A DNA stretch of 64,000 nucleotides from Anaerobacillus sp. CMMVII (lineage in GTDB: Bacteria > Bacillota > Bacilli > Bacillales > Anaerobacillaceae): assembly GCF_025377685.1 (NCBI RefSeq), contig NZ_JACEHK010000002.1, positions 248,001 through 312,000 of the forward strand, written 5' to 3'. The notes under the pieces are model-generated. The model saw only the letters and a list, made by a program, of their open reading frames with translations, was not told the DNA's origin and made no database searches. The position numbers were made by a program, and so were the translations under genes. Shown here in pieces: positions 1-8,212 of the stretch (the stretch's first letter is position 1; every line of letters begins with the position of its first letter).

Positions 1-418
1 AGCTTTGCAAAGGAAAAAAACAGTTGAACATAGAGTTAAAAACGAATGATGACATGTACAAGAACTTAGCGGCTATGGTTGTCCAACTTGTTGAAAAGAA
101 CCAGATGGCAAGAGAAGTGATGATTACATCTTTTAATCTTGAAGGAATTAGAAAGATTAGTAAGGATAAGACTTCGATAGAAACAGGAATTATTATCAAA
201 GGTGTCCCTTCTTCCCTAAGTCAAAAGCTAAAATATACAGGAGCTAATGTTATTTCTTTATCTTTTATTTTTTAACCAAAAGCCTTGTCGATCACCATCT
301 AAGAGAAGGGAGGCAACTAGTTGCCTGGACTCCAAACACTAGAGAAGAAATTTCTTTTGTAAAACAAATGTCCGATAAAATTGCGATATGTACCAATTAT
401 CCAGAACGGGTTTTATAG
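1..418 (+). pseudogene. Glycerophosphodiester phosphodiesterase (GDPD), C-terminal part, frameshifted
   Basis: The gene enters from the left edge, so its start is missing. GDPD enzymes hydrolyse glycerophosphodiesters to glycerol-3-phosphate and an alcohol. The visible part carries the family's late barrel strands: LNIELKT, then VMITSFN, then ETGIIIKG, then AWTPNTREE and TNYPERVL at the end. The frame stops at 273-275 inside a T-rich run, but adding one T there restores an open frame to a natural stop at 416-418 that contains the AWTPN and NYPERV motifs. The break is therefore one missing base in a homopolymer, either a sequencing error or a recent mutation. Family identification is firm; whether the gene is really broken is uncertain. 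Confidence 0.8.
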
Positions 419-451
419 CATCCACAAATCAAACAAATTAGCTGACAATAC

Positions 452-498
452 TTTTTAGGGCTGTAGCCAAGAAGACGCTTGGCTACAGCCTTAAAAAT
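452..498. terminator. Bidirectional terminator between GDPD and haloperoxidase genes
   Basis: A strong inverted repeat (arms containing CTGTAGCCAAG and CTTGGCTACAG around a 6-nt loop) is flanked by T-rich sequence on the left and A-rich sequence on the right. It lies between two convergent genes and can terminate both. Confidence 0.8.
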
Positions 499-508
499 TA
501 AAAAAACC

Positions 509-1354
509 TTAAAAAAAGAAAAACGAATTTCTCATGTTTGGCTGGCTGTTTGGTGGTGGATAGGGAATGGCTTGTTCCCAAGGAGGTGGTGGTAAAACTG
601 CCTCTTTATTTTCTTTATATGGTGTATCAACAAGGGTTTCGGTTACATCTACGGCTTTTTTCAATTCCTTTACAATATAGTCCCCGATTTGGCGTCCAAG
701 TCGTAAGCCCTCACTATTATCGATTGGAAAGTGAATACATCCATATAGACGGGACATCGCACCCTGCTCGGCAATTTCTCTTAATCTCACTCGTTCACCT
801 GGGAAGAAATAGCTTAGTACAACTTCAGCGCATCCACTCATCGTCGCATGACCAGAAGGATAAGCAGGAAAGTTTGGTGTTGGTACTACAGTTTCAAGAG
901 TAGGGTCTAATTGGTCAGGTCTAGCGATATCAAAAACATATTTTAATTGCCAAGTAATTAGTAAGGCATCGTTGATTGCCGCTTGTGTGGCAGCAAGAAT
1001 TCTTGCTGCTCTAACGGGACTTACATTATATGTGTCAATTAGACGATCAATTACTGGGGTCCATTGTTTAGTTGGTGGGCCAAAACCATAATATTTGGCA
1101 ATTTCTCTTTGTTCATCGGTTAAATTTTGCTGAGTGTTTTGTACGGCTATCAGTTCTTTCTCAAAATCAATCAGCTTTGGGTTGCGAATTTTAAAGGAAA
1201 CGAGCTCTCCATCTAAGTTAGTGAACTGATTAGACCAGTTGCGTTTAAAGAAATGTAGTGGCCAAGAGCCTGCTTGTGGTTCAATAGGTGGTGTTTTACC
1301 AGCATTATGTTTTGACCACTTCGGTGTTTTATAGTGTTTGTTAGACTTTTTCAT
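509..1354 (-). CDS. Vanadium-dependent haloperoxidase-like / PAP2 superfamily phosphatase
   Basis: The 281-residue product carries the complete PAP2/vanadium haloperoxidase catalytic signature: K138-x6-R145-P146, then PSGH at 166-169 (PAYPSGHATMSG), then S201-R202-x5-H208. These residues bind vanadate or phosphate in the superfamily. No signal peptide or membrane helices are evident, unlike membrane lipid phosphatases of the same fold, so it resembles the soluble haloperoxidase-like branch. The C-terminus is proline-rich and ends in a run of phenylalanines. A GAGGAG ribosome binding site precedes the ATG. Whether it acts as a haloperoxidase or an acid phosphatase cannot be told from sequence alone. 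Confidence 0.8.
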   Translation of the reverse strand: MKKSNKHYKTPKWSKHNAGKTPPIEPQAGSWPLHFFKRNWSNQFTNLDGELVSFKIRNPKLIDFEKELIAVQNTQQNLTDEQREIAKYYGFGPPTKQWTPVIDRLIDTYNVSPVRAARILAATQAAINDALLITWQLKYVFDIARPDQLDPTLETVVPTPNFPAYPSGHATMSGCAEVVLSYFFPGERVRLREIAEQGAMSRLYGCIHFPIDNSEGLRLGRQIGDYIVKELKKAVDVTETLVDTPYKENKEAVLPPPPWEQAIPYPPPNSQPNMRNSFFFF

Positions 1355-1418
1355 TTAAAGATCTCCTCTTGTTTTTTATATAATTTATGAAGGTTTATGC
1401 CTAGAGGTGATGAAACTT

Positions 1419-1447
1419 TTCATAGAAAGTAAAATGCTATCTATAAT
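1419..1447 (+). promoter_or_regulatory. Possible sigma-A promoter for the PPK2 gene
   Basis: A perfect TATAAT at 1442-1447 lies 17 nt downstream of a weak TTCATA (1419-1424), about 45 nt before the PPK2 start. Position and -10 match are good; the -35 is poor. Confidence 0.45.
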
Positions 1448-1492
1448 TAATCATAAGAGGTTGTTGAAACATTACTAAATAAGGAGGGGTTT

Positions 1493-2209
1493 ATGCTACA
1501 TTCAATTTCTTTTGAACCGATGTTTGAAAATAAAAAACACTATAAAAAAACGTTAAAAAGGAAACAACTTAGACTACTGGAATTACAAAGGATACTCCAT
1601 AAAAAAGGAGTATCAACCATCATTCTTTTTGAAGGTTGGGATGCTGCTGGAAAAGGTGGAGTCATTCGTAGATTAACAGAACAACTTGATCCACGGGGGT
1701 ATACAGTACATTCAATAGCAGCTCCTGATAGCCAGGAAATACAGTATCATTATTTCCATAGATTTTGGAAAGTACTTCCGAGGCGGGGGCAAATGTGTAT
1801 CTTCGATCGGTCTTGGTATGGGCGAGTCCTAGTCGAGAGGGTGGAAGGGTTTGCTAAAACAAATGAATGGCAGCGAGCGTTTGATGAGATAAATGCAATT
1901 GAAAAAATGTTAATCAATGATAGGCAACTTTTGTTAAAGTTTTGGATTCATATTACGAAAGAAGAGCAATTAAAACGTTTTGAAGAAAGGCAAAGAAATC
2001 CGTTTAAACAGTGGAAGTTAACCGATGAGGATTGGAGAAATCGGGAAAAGTGGGATCAGTATGAGGAAGCAGTGATCGAGATGGTTGAGAAAACAAATAC
2101 TAAAAAAGCACCATGGCAACTGGTTGGAGGAAATGATAAATGGACTGCAAGAGTACAAATCATTGATTTTGTCATTCAAGCAATGGAACGAGAGATATTT
2201 ACTCCTTAA
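1493..2209 (+). CDS. PPK2-family polyphosphate kinase
   Basis: This 238-residue protein is a single-domain PPK2 enzyme, a family that transfers phosphate between polyphosphate and nucleotides. The Walker A loop is GWDAAGKGG near residue 43, followed by RLTEQLDPRGY, the Walker B-like IFDRSWYGRV, and the lid region KLTDEDWRNREKWDQYEEA. All are hallmarks of the family. The length is normal for a one-domain PPK2. An AAGGAGGGG site precedes the ATG. Whether it prefers AMP, ADP or GDP cannot be assigned from motifs. It is monocistronic and divergent from the haloperoxidase-like gene. Confidence 0.92.
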   Translation: MLHSISFEPMFENKKHYKKTLKRKQLRLLELQRILHKKGVSTIILFEGWDAAGKGGVIRRLTEQLDPRGYTVHSIAAPDSQEIQYHYFHRFWKVLPRRGQMCIFDRSWYGRVLVERVEGFAKTNEWQRAFDEINAIEKMLINDRQLLLKFWIHITKEEQLKRFEERQRNPFKQWKLTDEDWRNREKWDQYEEAVIEMVEKTNTKKAPWQLVGGNDKWTARVQIIDFVIQAMEREIFTP

Positions 2210-2229
2210 ATCTAATACTCTTACCATCA

Positions 2230-2949
2230 GATTTCTATTTTTATACTACTAACAGAAAAAATCGTTTTCTTCCTCATTAGCCTTGACAAATTTATTGTGT
2301 TGAAAAACACGTACTAAAACTATAAAATTACTCGGAATTTAATTCATAGTAATATAGTTAGTTTTGAAAATGCGTTTATACGAAATATTAACCATATTCT
2401 ATGAGACTTATTTTATGCTTTATTTTGTAATTTAGTTTAGGGGAAATCCCTATTTATAGGTGTTTGAGTGAATTTCATTTTAGATTTTTGATTTTGAGAC
2501 AACAGTTTAAAAGGGAGACAAAACATTCTCTACAAACAAAATAATAAGGAAAGTTGATAACTTTTTACCTTAGAATAGGGATTAATTCAAACCTTACTTG
2601 TATGAATTTAGTGAAGTTCTTTCTAAATAGTTGTTGCTTATAGGTTTGTGCGTTGGTTTACGCATGGATGTTATCTTGTAAAATTGTAACACTATTAAGG
2701 AGAAAAGAACTGAAAATAGAACAAAAAATAAATTTGCATAAGACAATCCATCCCTTCCATACTTTATAGTAAAAGCTTTTTCGTATAGTTTCCTACTCTA
2801 GGAATTTCCGTTTCAAGATACCATTTCTATAAGTTAAAACAATTTGCGAAGAGAGCATAATAGAATAACTCAGCGAGGTGTTTGCATGTTAAAGGGTATG
2901 GATTGGCAAATGATCGCCTTTGTTGGTGTTTAACTTTTTCAAGATTATT
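2230..2949. other. AT-rich intergenic stretch without a recognisable gene
   Basis: About 700 bases without a convincing open frame on either strand. A 15-codon mini-frame at 2886-2933 on the plus strand has a GAGGTG in front of ATG and could be the remnant of a gene start. I see no RNA gene or repeat here. Confidence 0.5.
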
Positions 2950-3135
2950 TCACATGTCTTCAATTACCGAAAGTTTATTATTTGGAACAACAGTTTTCCG
3001 ACCATGATGACACAAAAAAAATCGCATAATTTCTTCTGGACAGCGTCTAGATAAAGTAGGAGCTGTTCTTTTGTTTTTCTTAATCAGTCGCTTAATTTGA
3101 GAGTAGTACCTTACCAGTTCTCCTGCGGTTGTCAT
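2950..3135 (-). CDS. Doubtful small ORF, 61 aa
   Basis: An open frame encoding a basic 61-residue peptide with no family I recognise. No Shine-Dalgarno sequence is visible before its ATG, unlike every secure gene in this window. It may be a gene fragment or chance. Confidence 0.15.
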   Translation of the reverse strand: MTTAGELVRYYSQIKRLIKKNKRTAPTLSRRCPEEIMRFFLCHHGRKTVVPNNKLSVIEDM

Positions 3136-3145
3136 GAAGAGTTAG

Positions 3146-3204
3146 AAAATAACTGTGGGCTAAGAGACAAATGATTTTGTCTCTAAAAGCTCACAGTTAT
3201 TTTT
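3146..3204. repeat. Long hairpin with GACAAAT-type apex (hairpin family member 1)
   Basis: Outer arms AAAATAACTGTG and CACAGTTATTTT enclose an inner stem GAGACAAA/TTTGTCTC. It lies downstream of the YppG-like gene (minus strand) and can act as its terminator. The inner stem recurs in four other intergenic hairpins in this window (8088, 19019, 19773, 22554). Confidence 0.7.
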
Positions 3205-3231
3205 CTTAAGAAGGGCGATAATGAAAACAAA

Positions 3232-3570
3232 TTACTTGAAAAATCCGCTTACCATTTTCACCATAGGACTCACCTGATTTACTAATCCCATGACGGTCTG
3301 CACGCCTCCACCAATTTTTTGAAAGTCTAGTTGCCCTTGATCATTCCTAAACATAGATAGTTTCTGTTGCGGGTTTGGAATTGGATGTTGTTGTGGAAAG
3401 AAGGCTTGTTGTTGCTGTCTATAATAGTTTGGAGGAATAGAAGGGTGTTGACCTTGAAAATTCATTTGTCTAGGTCCTCCCAAAAACCCTCTTCTTTCGG
3501 GGTAACCTTGTTGTGGTATCTGATATTGCTGATACATTGGTTGGTTCATACCTCGTCTCTGCGGGAACAA
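3232..3570 (-). CDS. YppG-like small Gln/Pro-rich protein, probably spore-associated
   Basis: This 112-residue protein has a low-complexity Gln/Pro/Arg-rich N-terminal two thirds and a conserved-looking C-terminal segment: a basic stretch, then FQKIGGGVQTVMGLVNQVSPMV (split as FQKIGGGVQTV and MGLVNQVSPMV), ending in GFFK. The architecture resembles Bacillus YppG and YqfQ/VrrA-type proteins, which are found in spore formers and whose biochemical role is unclear. It lies beside another spore-type small protein (YjcZ-like at 4213). Assignment rests on composition and on the C-terminal motif. Confidence 0.5.
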   Translation of the reverse strand: MFPQRRGMNQPMYQQYQIPQQGYPERRGFLGGPRQMNFQGQHPSIPPNYYRQQQQAFFPQQHPIPNPQQKLSMFRNDQGQLDFQKIGGGVQTVMGLVNQVSPMVKMVSGFFK

Positions 3571-3776
3571 AACATCACTCCCCCTTTCTACAATACTAAT
3601 AACTACTTACTTCCAACTATTCTAGCCTATGAAAAAAAGAGGAAGTGGCACGGTTAATAACTATAAAAGCAAAAACATAGTTCTTCTAGTTATCAGCCTT
3701 TTTCAAAAAAAGATAGAATTTGTACAATCAAAAAACAACCTCATAAATAGAATATTTAGGAAAGGGAGGTTTTTGG

Positions 3777-4082
3777 ATGAGTAATTATCAGCTTTGTTGC
3801 CAATATAAAGGCAAGGTTGTTCATATCTATGAGAAAAGTGGAAAAGTACACTACGGTAAAATTGTAGAAGTTGATAGAGAGTATGTGTGGATTGAACCCT
3901 CAGTAACTAGAAGTCCAAGAGGCTTCGGTTATGGATATCCAGGCTATGGTGGACCGGGGTATGCCTACGGTGGTTATGGAGCTTATGGTGGAGGATATGG
4001 AATTGGGAGAAATCCTTACTTTGTTCCAGTAGCATTAGCTGCAATCGGTGGTTTTGCATTAGGAGCTGCGTTTTTCTGGTAA
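3777..4082 (+). CDS. Hypothetical glycine/tyrosine-rich protein with C-terminal membrane segment
   Basis: The 101-residue product starts with an about 45-residue basic domain (CCQYKGKVVHIYEKSGKVHYGKI, here noted in parts: CCQYKGKVV and KVHYGKIVEV) that looks like a small beta-barrel. It continues with a Gly/Tyr repeat region (GYGYPGYGG, YGGYGAYGGG) and ends in a hydrophobic helix (VALAAIGGFALGAAFFW). Such proteins are common in spore-forming Bacillaceae and their function is unknown to me. An AAAGGGAGG site lies before the ATG. A terminator follows immediately, so it is a single-gene unit. Confidence 0.75.
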   Translation: MSNYQLCCQYKGKVVHIYEKSGKVHYGKIVEVDREYVWIEPSVTRSPRGFGYGYPGYGGPGYAYGGYGAYGGGYGIGRNPYFVPVALAAIGGFALGAAFFW

Positions 4083-4089
4083 AATTTTT

Positions 4090-4125
4090 GGAACTGTCTC
4101 ATTTACGAGGCAGTTCCATTTTTTT
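4090..4125 (+). terminator. Rho-independent terminator
   Basis: GGAACTG and CAGTTCC arms with an inner CTC/GAG pairing are followed by a run of T, 8 nt after the stop codon of the glycine-rich gene. Confidence 0.85.
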
Positions 4126-4128
4126 GTG

Positions 4129-4167
4129 AAAGTGAAAACCCTAGGCTAAGCCTAGGGTTTTCACTTT
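4129..4167. repeat. Perfect 18-bp inverted repeat
   Basis: Arms of 18 bp (AAAGTGAAAACCCTAGGC and its complement) surround a 3-nt loop. It lies directly between the terminator of the upstream gene and the terminator of the minus-strand yjcZ-like gene. It may be a second terminator or a palindromic repeat. Confidence 0.7.
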
Positions 4168-4169
4168 AC

Positions 4170-4202
4170 AAAAAAAAGAGCACGTCAATTGCTGACGTGC
4201 TC
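4170..4202 (-). terminator. Terminator of the yjcZ-like gene
   Basis: GAGCACGTCA/TGACGTGCTC hairpin preceded on the plus strand by a run of A, giving a U-tract for the minus-strand transcript. Confidence 0.8.
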
Positions 4203-4212
4203 CATCTTCAAA

Positions 4213-4317
4213 TTAGTATAACCAAGAAGCTCCGATAATCACCAGTAAGATAAATAATACTAAGATTAGCGCGAAGCCTCCAGCGTAACCTGTTCCTGTA
4301 GTAGCACATCCAGTCAT
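4213..4317 (-). CDS. YjcZ-family sporulation protein, 34 aa
   Basis: A short gene encoding 34 residues: a small N-terminal head (MTGCATTGTGYAGG) followed by a single hydrophobic segment (FALILVLFILLVIIGASW). This is the standard layout of the YjcZ family, tiny membrane peptides made during sporulation in Bacillus. The start is fixed by AAAGGAGG eight bases before ATG. Its own terminator lies just downstream. The biochemical role of the family is not known. Confidence 0.88.
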   Translation of the reverse strand: MTGCATTGTGYAGGFALILVLFILLVIIGASWLY

Positions 4318-4475
4318 TAAGAAAACCTCCTTTAATTATTAGGTACAATTTAACTTATGCATCTAGAATAAAAAGGTTAATGCTAGCCTCTAAAATAGGC
4401 TGTTATCTAGGTATGTATTGGCCAAGCATGGCATAAAATTTAGAGAAGTTTTGCAATAATAAATGGAGGTTAGAG

Positions 4476-5339
4476 ATGGAAAATACACTAATTTTGTTCG
4501 GTATTGCTCTTTTAGTTTCCGTTTTCATTCATGAGTTTGGTCATTTTGCTGCATTTCGTTTGTTTGGTGGTAGAGTTGAGGAGTTAGCGCTCGGTTTTGG
4601 TCCTACGTTGTTCAAAAAAGGGATCGGTCAGAGTAAGTTTTCAATTCGGCTTTTCCCATTAGGTGGGTACGTCCAACCGAATGAAAGTGATTTTAATCGT
4701 TACAATTATTATCAGAAGTTGATCTTTTTCTCAGCAGGAATTTTCATGAATTTTGTCTTATACAATGTAAGTTTCGGATTCGCTAGTATGAGTAATGGGA
4801 AGAGCTTTATCAACGGTTTAGTACTCGCTACAGATGGTCTCATTTACATAGTGGCCAATATAGGTGAAGTTTTCAGATCGTTAAGGATCGATCTTTTGTT
4901 CGGTAGTCAAGGAAGTGTAGAGTCTCAAATGCAAATCGTTCAGGAACTTGGGAATAATGTTGATTTTTGGATGATGGTTGCGGTCATCAATATTACGCTA
5001 ATCATTCTTAATAGTTTACCTATTCCATCATTGGATGGAGGGAGAATTGTTGTTACTACTATAGAACATGTTCTACTAAAGATCGGAGTTGCTAAGGAGA
5101 AAATTGAACGAGTGACAAATCCGATCTATTATTTCTCTTGGATTTTGTTAATGGGGATTATTGCGTTGCAAATCCTCTCTGCAAATACGTTTCAATTTAT
5201 TGAAGATGTTAAGGCTTTGCGTGTTGCTTACGGAATGAACAATCTAGAAGTTTTTCTTTGGACCAGTTTATGTGTCGTCTTTTTCATTAATATTTATATC
5301 TTTATTAGTAATCGCTTAGATAAAATAAGACGAGCATAA
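4476..5339 (+). CDS. M50-family site-2-type intramembrane metalloprotease
   Basis: The 287-residue product has the zinc-binding HEFGH motif at 19-23 in its first transmembrane segment. The conserved LFPLGGYV region follows at about 60, and the second catalytic motif LPIPSLDGG at about 181-189. These place it in the RseP/SpoIVFB superfamily of membrane-embedded proteases. It lacks an evident PDZ domain between the motifs, so it is smaller than RasP, and no substrate can be assigned. Start: ATG preceded by GGAGG. It is transcribed alone and followed by a strong terminator. Confidence 0.85.
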   Translation: MENTLILFGIALLVSVFIHEFGHFAAFRLFGGRVEELALGFGPTLFKKGIGQSKFSIRLFPLGGYVQPNESDFNRYNYYQKLIFFSAGIFMNFVLYNVSFGFASMSNGKSFINGLVLATDGLIYIVANIGEVFRSLRIDLLFGSQGSVESQMQIVQELGNNVDFWMMVAVINITLIILNSLPIPSLDGGRIVVTTIEHVLLKIGVAKEKIERVTNPIYYFSWILLMGIIALQILSANTFQFIEDVKALRVAYGMNNLEVFLWTSLCVVFFINIYIFISNRLDKIRRA

Positions 5340-5379
5340 CGCTAAAAGAGGCTGTAAATTGACAGCCTCTTTTAGCGTT
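5338..5379. terminator. Terminator after the M50 protease gene
   Basis: An 18-bp perfect stem (AACGCTAAAAGAGGCTGT and its complement) with a 6-nt loop overlaps the stop codon. The left arm contains A-rich and the right arm T-rich sequence. Confidence 0.8.
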
Positions 5380-5547
5380 ATCAAGAGGAACTACCGACAA
5401 CCTATTGCTAACAGTAAATCCTTAAACAATATAGCATGACTAGGTTTAAATACTTTCTTTTAGTCTCGAATTTAGTGAATTTCTTGATTTTACCACTATA
5501 TAAGCTATGATAAACATAATAACTATTTTAATAGGAGTGAGTTGTGT

Positions 5548-6642
5548 ATGAATACGTACTTTTTTACTGGTTTTCCTGGATTTCTTGCGACGTCGCTTGT
5601 AAAAAAAATAATAGCCGAAAAAGACGATATTTCTCATTTCTATTTACTAGTACTACCAGAGTTTCAGAACAGAGCAAAAATAGAAGTAAATAGAATAGTA
5701 GCAGAAGCAAAACTTAGCGCCGACCATTTTACAATTATCCCGGGTGACATTACGAAACCAAATTTAAAGCTTCCCTTTTCTATGGTTCAAAAGCTTCAAG
5801 AAGAAGTGACTCATATTTTTCATCTAGCGGCGATTTATGACTTAGCTGTTCCAAAAGAACTGGCGTACGACGTAAATGTTCTAGGTACGAAAAATATCAA
5901 TGATTGGATCCTTACTTTAAAAAATGTGAAGCGCTATGTTTATTTTAGTACAGCGTATGTATCAGGAAAGCGGGAAGGCTTAATATTAGAGACGGATTTA
6001 GACATGCAGCAGCAGTTTAAAAATCATTATGAATCGACTAAGTTTGAAGCTGAAAAACTAGTTCATCAAGTGATTGATCAAGTTGCAACAACAATTATTA
6101 GACCAGGAATTGTGAAGGGGCATTCGAAAACAGGTGAAACACTTAAGTTCGATGGTCCGTATTTTGTCTTAAATTTTTTCGATCGATTAAAATGGTTACC
6201 GAGAATTCCTTATCTTGGTGAAGGTGAGGTTGAAGGGAATTTCGTACCAGTTGACTATGTCATTAATGCAACGGTGTATTTAGGACATAAAGATATAGGA
6301 ATAGGCAAAACTTATCATTTAACTGATCCAAATCCGTATAGCATGCGGCAAGTGTATCAAATGTTAATGAGTGAATACCTAGGGAAAAATCCTTTTGGGA
6401 CTATCCCATTATCTTTAGCTAGAGTATTTTTATCAATACCTTATTTGCGAAAGTGGACAAGGGTAGAAAAGGAATCTCTAGACTACTTTCAGTGCCAGAC
6501 AAAGTATGACTGTACCCATGCACAAGCAGATTTGAAAGACTCTGGAATTGTTTGCCCTGATTTGAGAGAGACTGTTGGGGCTATGGTTGAATTCTACAAA
6601 AAACATAAATCTGACGAAGATAAACAGATAAAGATAGTCTAA
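5548..6642 (+). CDS. SDR-family NAD(P)-dependent reductase (NAD_binding_4 / thioester-reductase-like)
   Basis: An extended short-chain dehydrogenase/reductase of 364 residues. The N-terminal Rossmann loop is TGFPGFLA (a variant of TGxxGxxG). The segments PGDITKP and VTHIFHLAA match the male-sterility/thioester-reductase subgroup, which reduces acyl thioesters to aldehydes or alcohols. The catalytic YESTK follows at about residue 167, then IIRPGIV. I prefer the ATG at 5548 because AGGAG lies 10 nt upstream; the TTG at 5542 is too close. The aldehyde dehydrogenase gene starts a few bases after its stop, so the two are very likely cotranscribed. The substrate is unknown; an aldehyde handed to the next enzyme is an inference. 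Confidence 0.8.
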   Translation: MNTYFFTGFPGFLATSLVKKIIAEKDDISHFYLLVLPEFQNRAKIEVNRIVAEAKLSADHFTIIPGDITKPNLKLPFSMVQKLQEEVTHIFHLAAIYDLAVPKELAYDVNVLGTKNINDWILTLKNVKRYVYFSTAYVSGKREGLILETDLDMQQQFKNHYESTKFEAEKLVHQVIDQVATTIIRPGIVKGHSKTGETLKFDGPYFVLNFFDRLKWLPRIPYLGEGEVEGNFVPVDYVINATVYLGHKDIGIGKTYHLTDPNPYSMRQVYQMLMSEYLGKNPFGTIPLSLARVFLSIPYLRKWTRVEKESLDYFQCQTKYDCTHAQADLKDSGIVCPDLRETVGAMVEFYKKHKSDEDKQIKIV

Positions 6643-6654
6643 GGGGGCATGTCA

Positions 6655-8013
6655 ATGGAGAACTATCAGTCACTAGTTGAGAAGCAAAGAGCATATTTTC
6701 AGATTGGTAAGACGAAAGAAGTAACATACCGCATTAAAGCTTTAGAAAAACTTCGGCAGGCAATCCGTAACTATGAAGCGGAATTCATGAAAGCCTTAAA
6801 TGATGATTTAAATAAAACAGAATTTGATGCTTATGCTACGGAGATTGGCTTTGTCCTACATGAAATTCGTTTTGTTCTAAAGCATCTTCGGTCATGGACG
6901 AAACCGCACAAGGTAAAGACTCCAATGACACATCTAGGCTCGACAAGCATGATTTATCCTGAACCGTACGGAGTTGCTTTGATAGTCGCTCCTTGGAACT
7001 ATCCGTTTCAGCTTGCAGTTGCGCCGCTAATCGGTGCAATTGCCGCTGGAAACTGTGCTATATTAAAGCCCTCAGAGCTCACCCCAAAAACGTCGGCACT
7101 TCTTGCTAGGCTAGTGAAAGAAACATTCTCGGAAGAGTATATTTCAGTAGTAGAAGGAGGGATAGAGACTAGTCAGGCTCTATTACGAGAACAGTTCGAT
7201 TACATCTTTTTTACAGGAAGTGTTCCGGTTGGGAAGGTGATTATGGAGGCTGCAGCCAAGAAATTAACTCCCGTTACGTTAGAACTTGGTGGGAAAAGTC
7301 CATGCATTGTAACAGAGGATGCGAACTTAAAGATAGCAGCAAAGCGAATTGCTTGGGGGAAATTTATGAATTCGGGACAGACTTGTATTGCCCCGGACTA
7401 TTTATATGTACATATAAATGTGAAAGAACGGTTTTTAACACTTTTAAAGGAAGCTATTGATGATATGTTTGGTCAGGAGAATACATTTACGAAGATCGTG
7501 AGTGAAAGACACTTTCTCCGTTTAAAAGAATTTTTACTTGATGGAACCATTTATACAGGTGGAGAAACGAATCAGCAGTCTTTAATGATTAAGCCTACGG
7601 TTCTCACAAATATTACTTGGGACGATCGCGTGATGGAGGACGAAATCTTTGGTCCGATTTTACCTGTTCTTGAATTCGAAGAAATAGAGGAAGTCATTCG
7701 ACAAATTCAACAAAAACCAAATCCATTAGCGCTTTATATTTTTTCTGAAAATCAAGAAAAGCAACAAAGAGTGATTAACAACATTTCATTTGGTGGTGGT
7801 TGTATTAATGATACGGTATACCACATCACTTCACCATATTTACCATTTGGTGGTGTCGGAAGTAGTGGTATTGGTGCCTACCACGGAAAAGGAAGCTTTG
7901 ACACCTTTTCTCATGAAAAAAGTGTCTTAAAACAAACGACGAAGTTTGATATCCCATTTAGGTATCCGAATGTAAAAGACGGGTTAAAGAAAATTAAAAT
8001 GTTTTTGAAATGA
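6655..8013 (+). CDS. Aldehyde dehydrogenase family protein
   Basis: NAD(P)-dependent aldehyde dehydrogenase of about 452 residues. Visible motifs in order: the PWNYPFQL coenzyme region, KPSELTPKTSALL, the FTGSVPVGK turn, LELGGKSP with the general-base Glu, SGQTCIAPDY with the nucleophilic Cys, and EIFGPILPV. The length and the C-terminal hydrophobic/basic tail resemble the YwdH/AldH3-like class acting on medium to long aldehydes. The first ATG (6649) is only 1 nt after the GGGGG ribosome site, whereas the ATG at 6655 has 7 nt, so I choose 6655. It is paired with the preceding thioester-reductase-like SDR. The joint pathway (acyl to aldehyde to acid or the reverse) is inferred. Confidence 0.88.
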   Translation: MENYQSLVEKQRAYFQIGKTKEVTYRIKALEKLRQAIRNYEAEFMKALNDDLNKTEFDAYATEIGFVLHEIRFVLKHLRSWTKPHKVKTPMTHLGSTSMIYPEPYGVALIVAPWNYPFQLAVAPLIGAIAAGNCAILKPSELTPKTSALLARLVKETFSEEYISVVEGGIETSQALLREQFDYIFFTGSVPVGKVIMEAAAKKLTPVTLELGGKSPCIVTEDANLKIAAKRIAWGKFMNSGQTCIAPDYLYVHINVKERFLTLLKEAIDDMFGQENTFTKIVSERHFLRLKEFLLDGTIYTGGETNQQSLMIKPTVLTNITWDDRVMEDEIFGPILPVLEFEEIEEVIRQIQQKPNPLALYIFSENQEKQQRVINNISFGGGCINDTVYHITSPYLPFGGVGSSGIGAYHGKGSFDTFSHEKSVLKQTTKFDIPFRYPNVKDGLKKIKMFLK

Positions 8014-8087
8014 TTTCTGGATGGCTACATTTATCTCTGTTTTTCCTTATCGAAATCACAGGCATTCAAGTACATTTACCAATAGGT

Positions 8088-8136
8088 GTAAAAGAGCCAT
8101 AGAGACAATTTCATTTGTCTTCTATGGCTCTTTTAC
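8088..8136. repeat. Hairpin with GACAAxT-type apex (family member 2)
   Basis: Arms GTAAAAGAGCCATAG and CTATGGCTCTTTTAC enclose AGACAA...TTGTCT. It lies between convergent genes (aldehyde dehydrogenase and the membrane protein at 8213) and can terminate both. Confidence 0.75.
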
Positions 8137-8212
8137 GAAAGGTTGTTTTCCAAAAGTTTTTTTATCGTTACATATAGGACGTATGCCACTAATAACTGGA
8201 TTATATAATTTA

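Noticed and set aside
2950-3135. 61-aa minus-strand ORF as a firm gene.
   Set aside because: No ribosome site and no recognisable family; kept only as a low-confidence entry.
6649-6654. ATG 6649 as start of the aldehyde dehydrogenase.
   Set aside because: Only 1 nt separates it from the GGGGG ribosome site; ATG 6655 is properly spaced.
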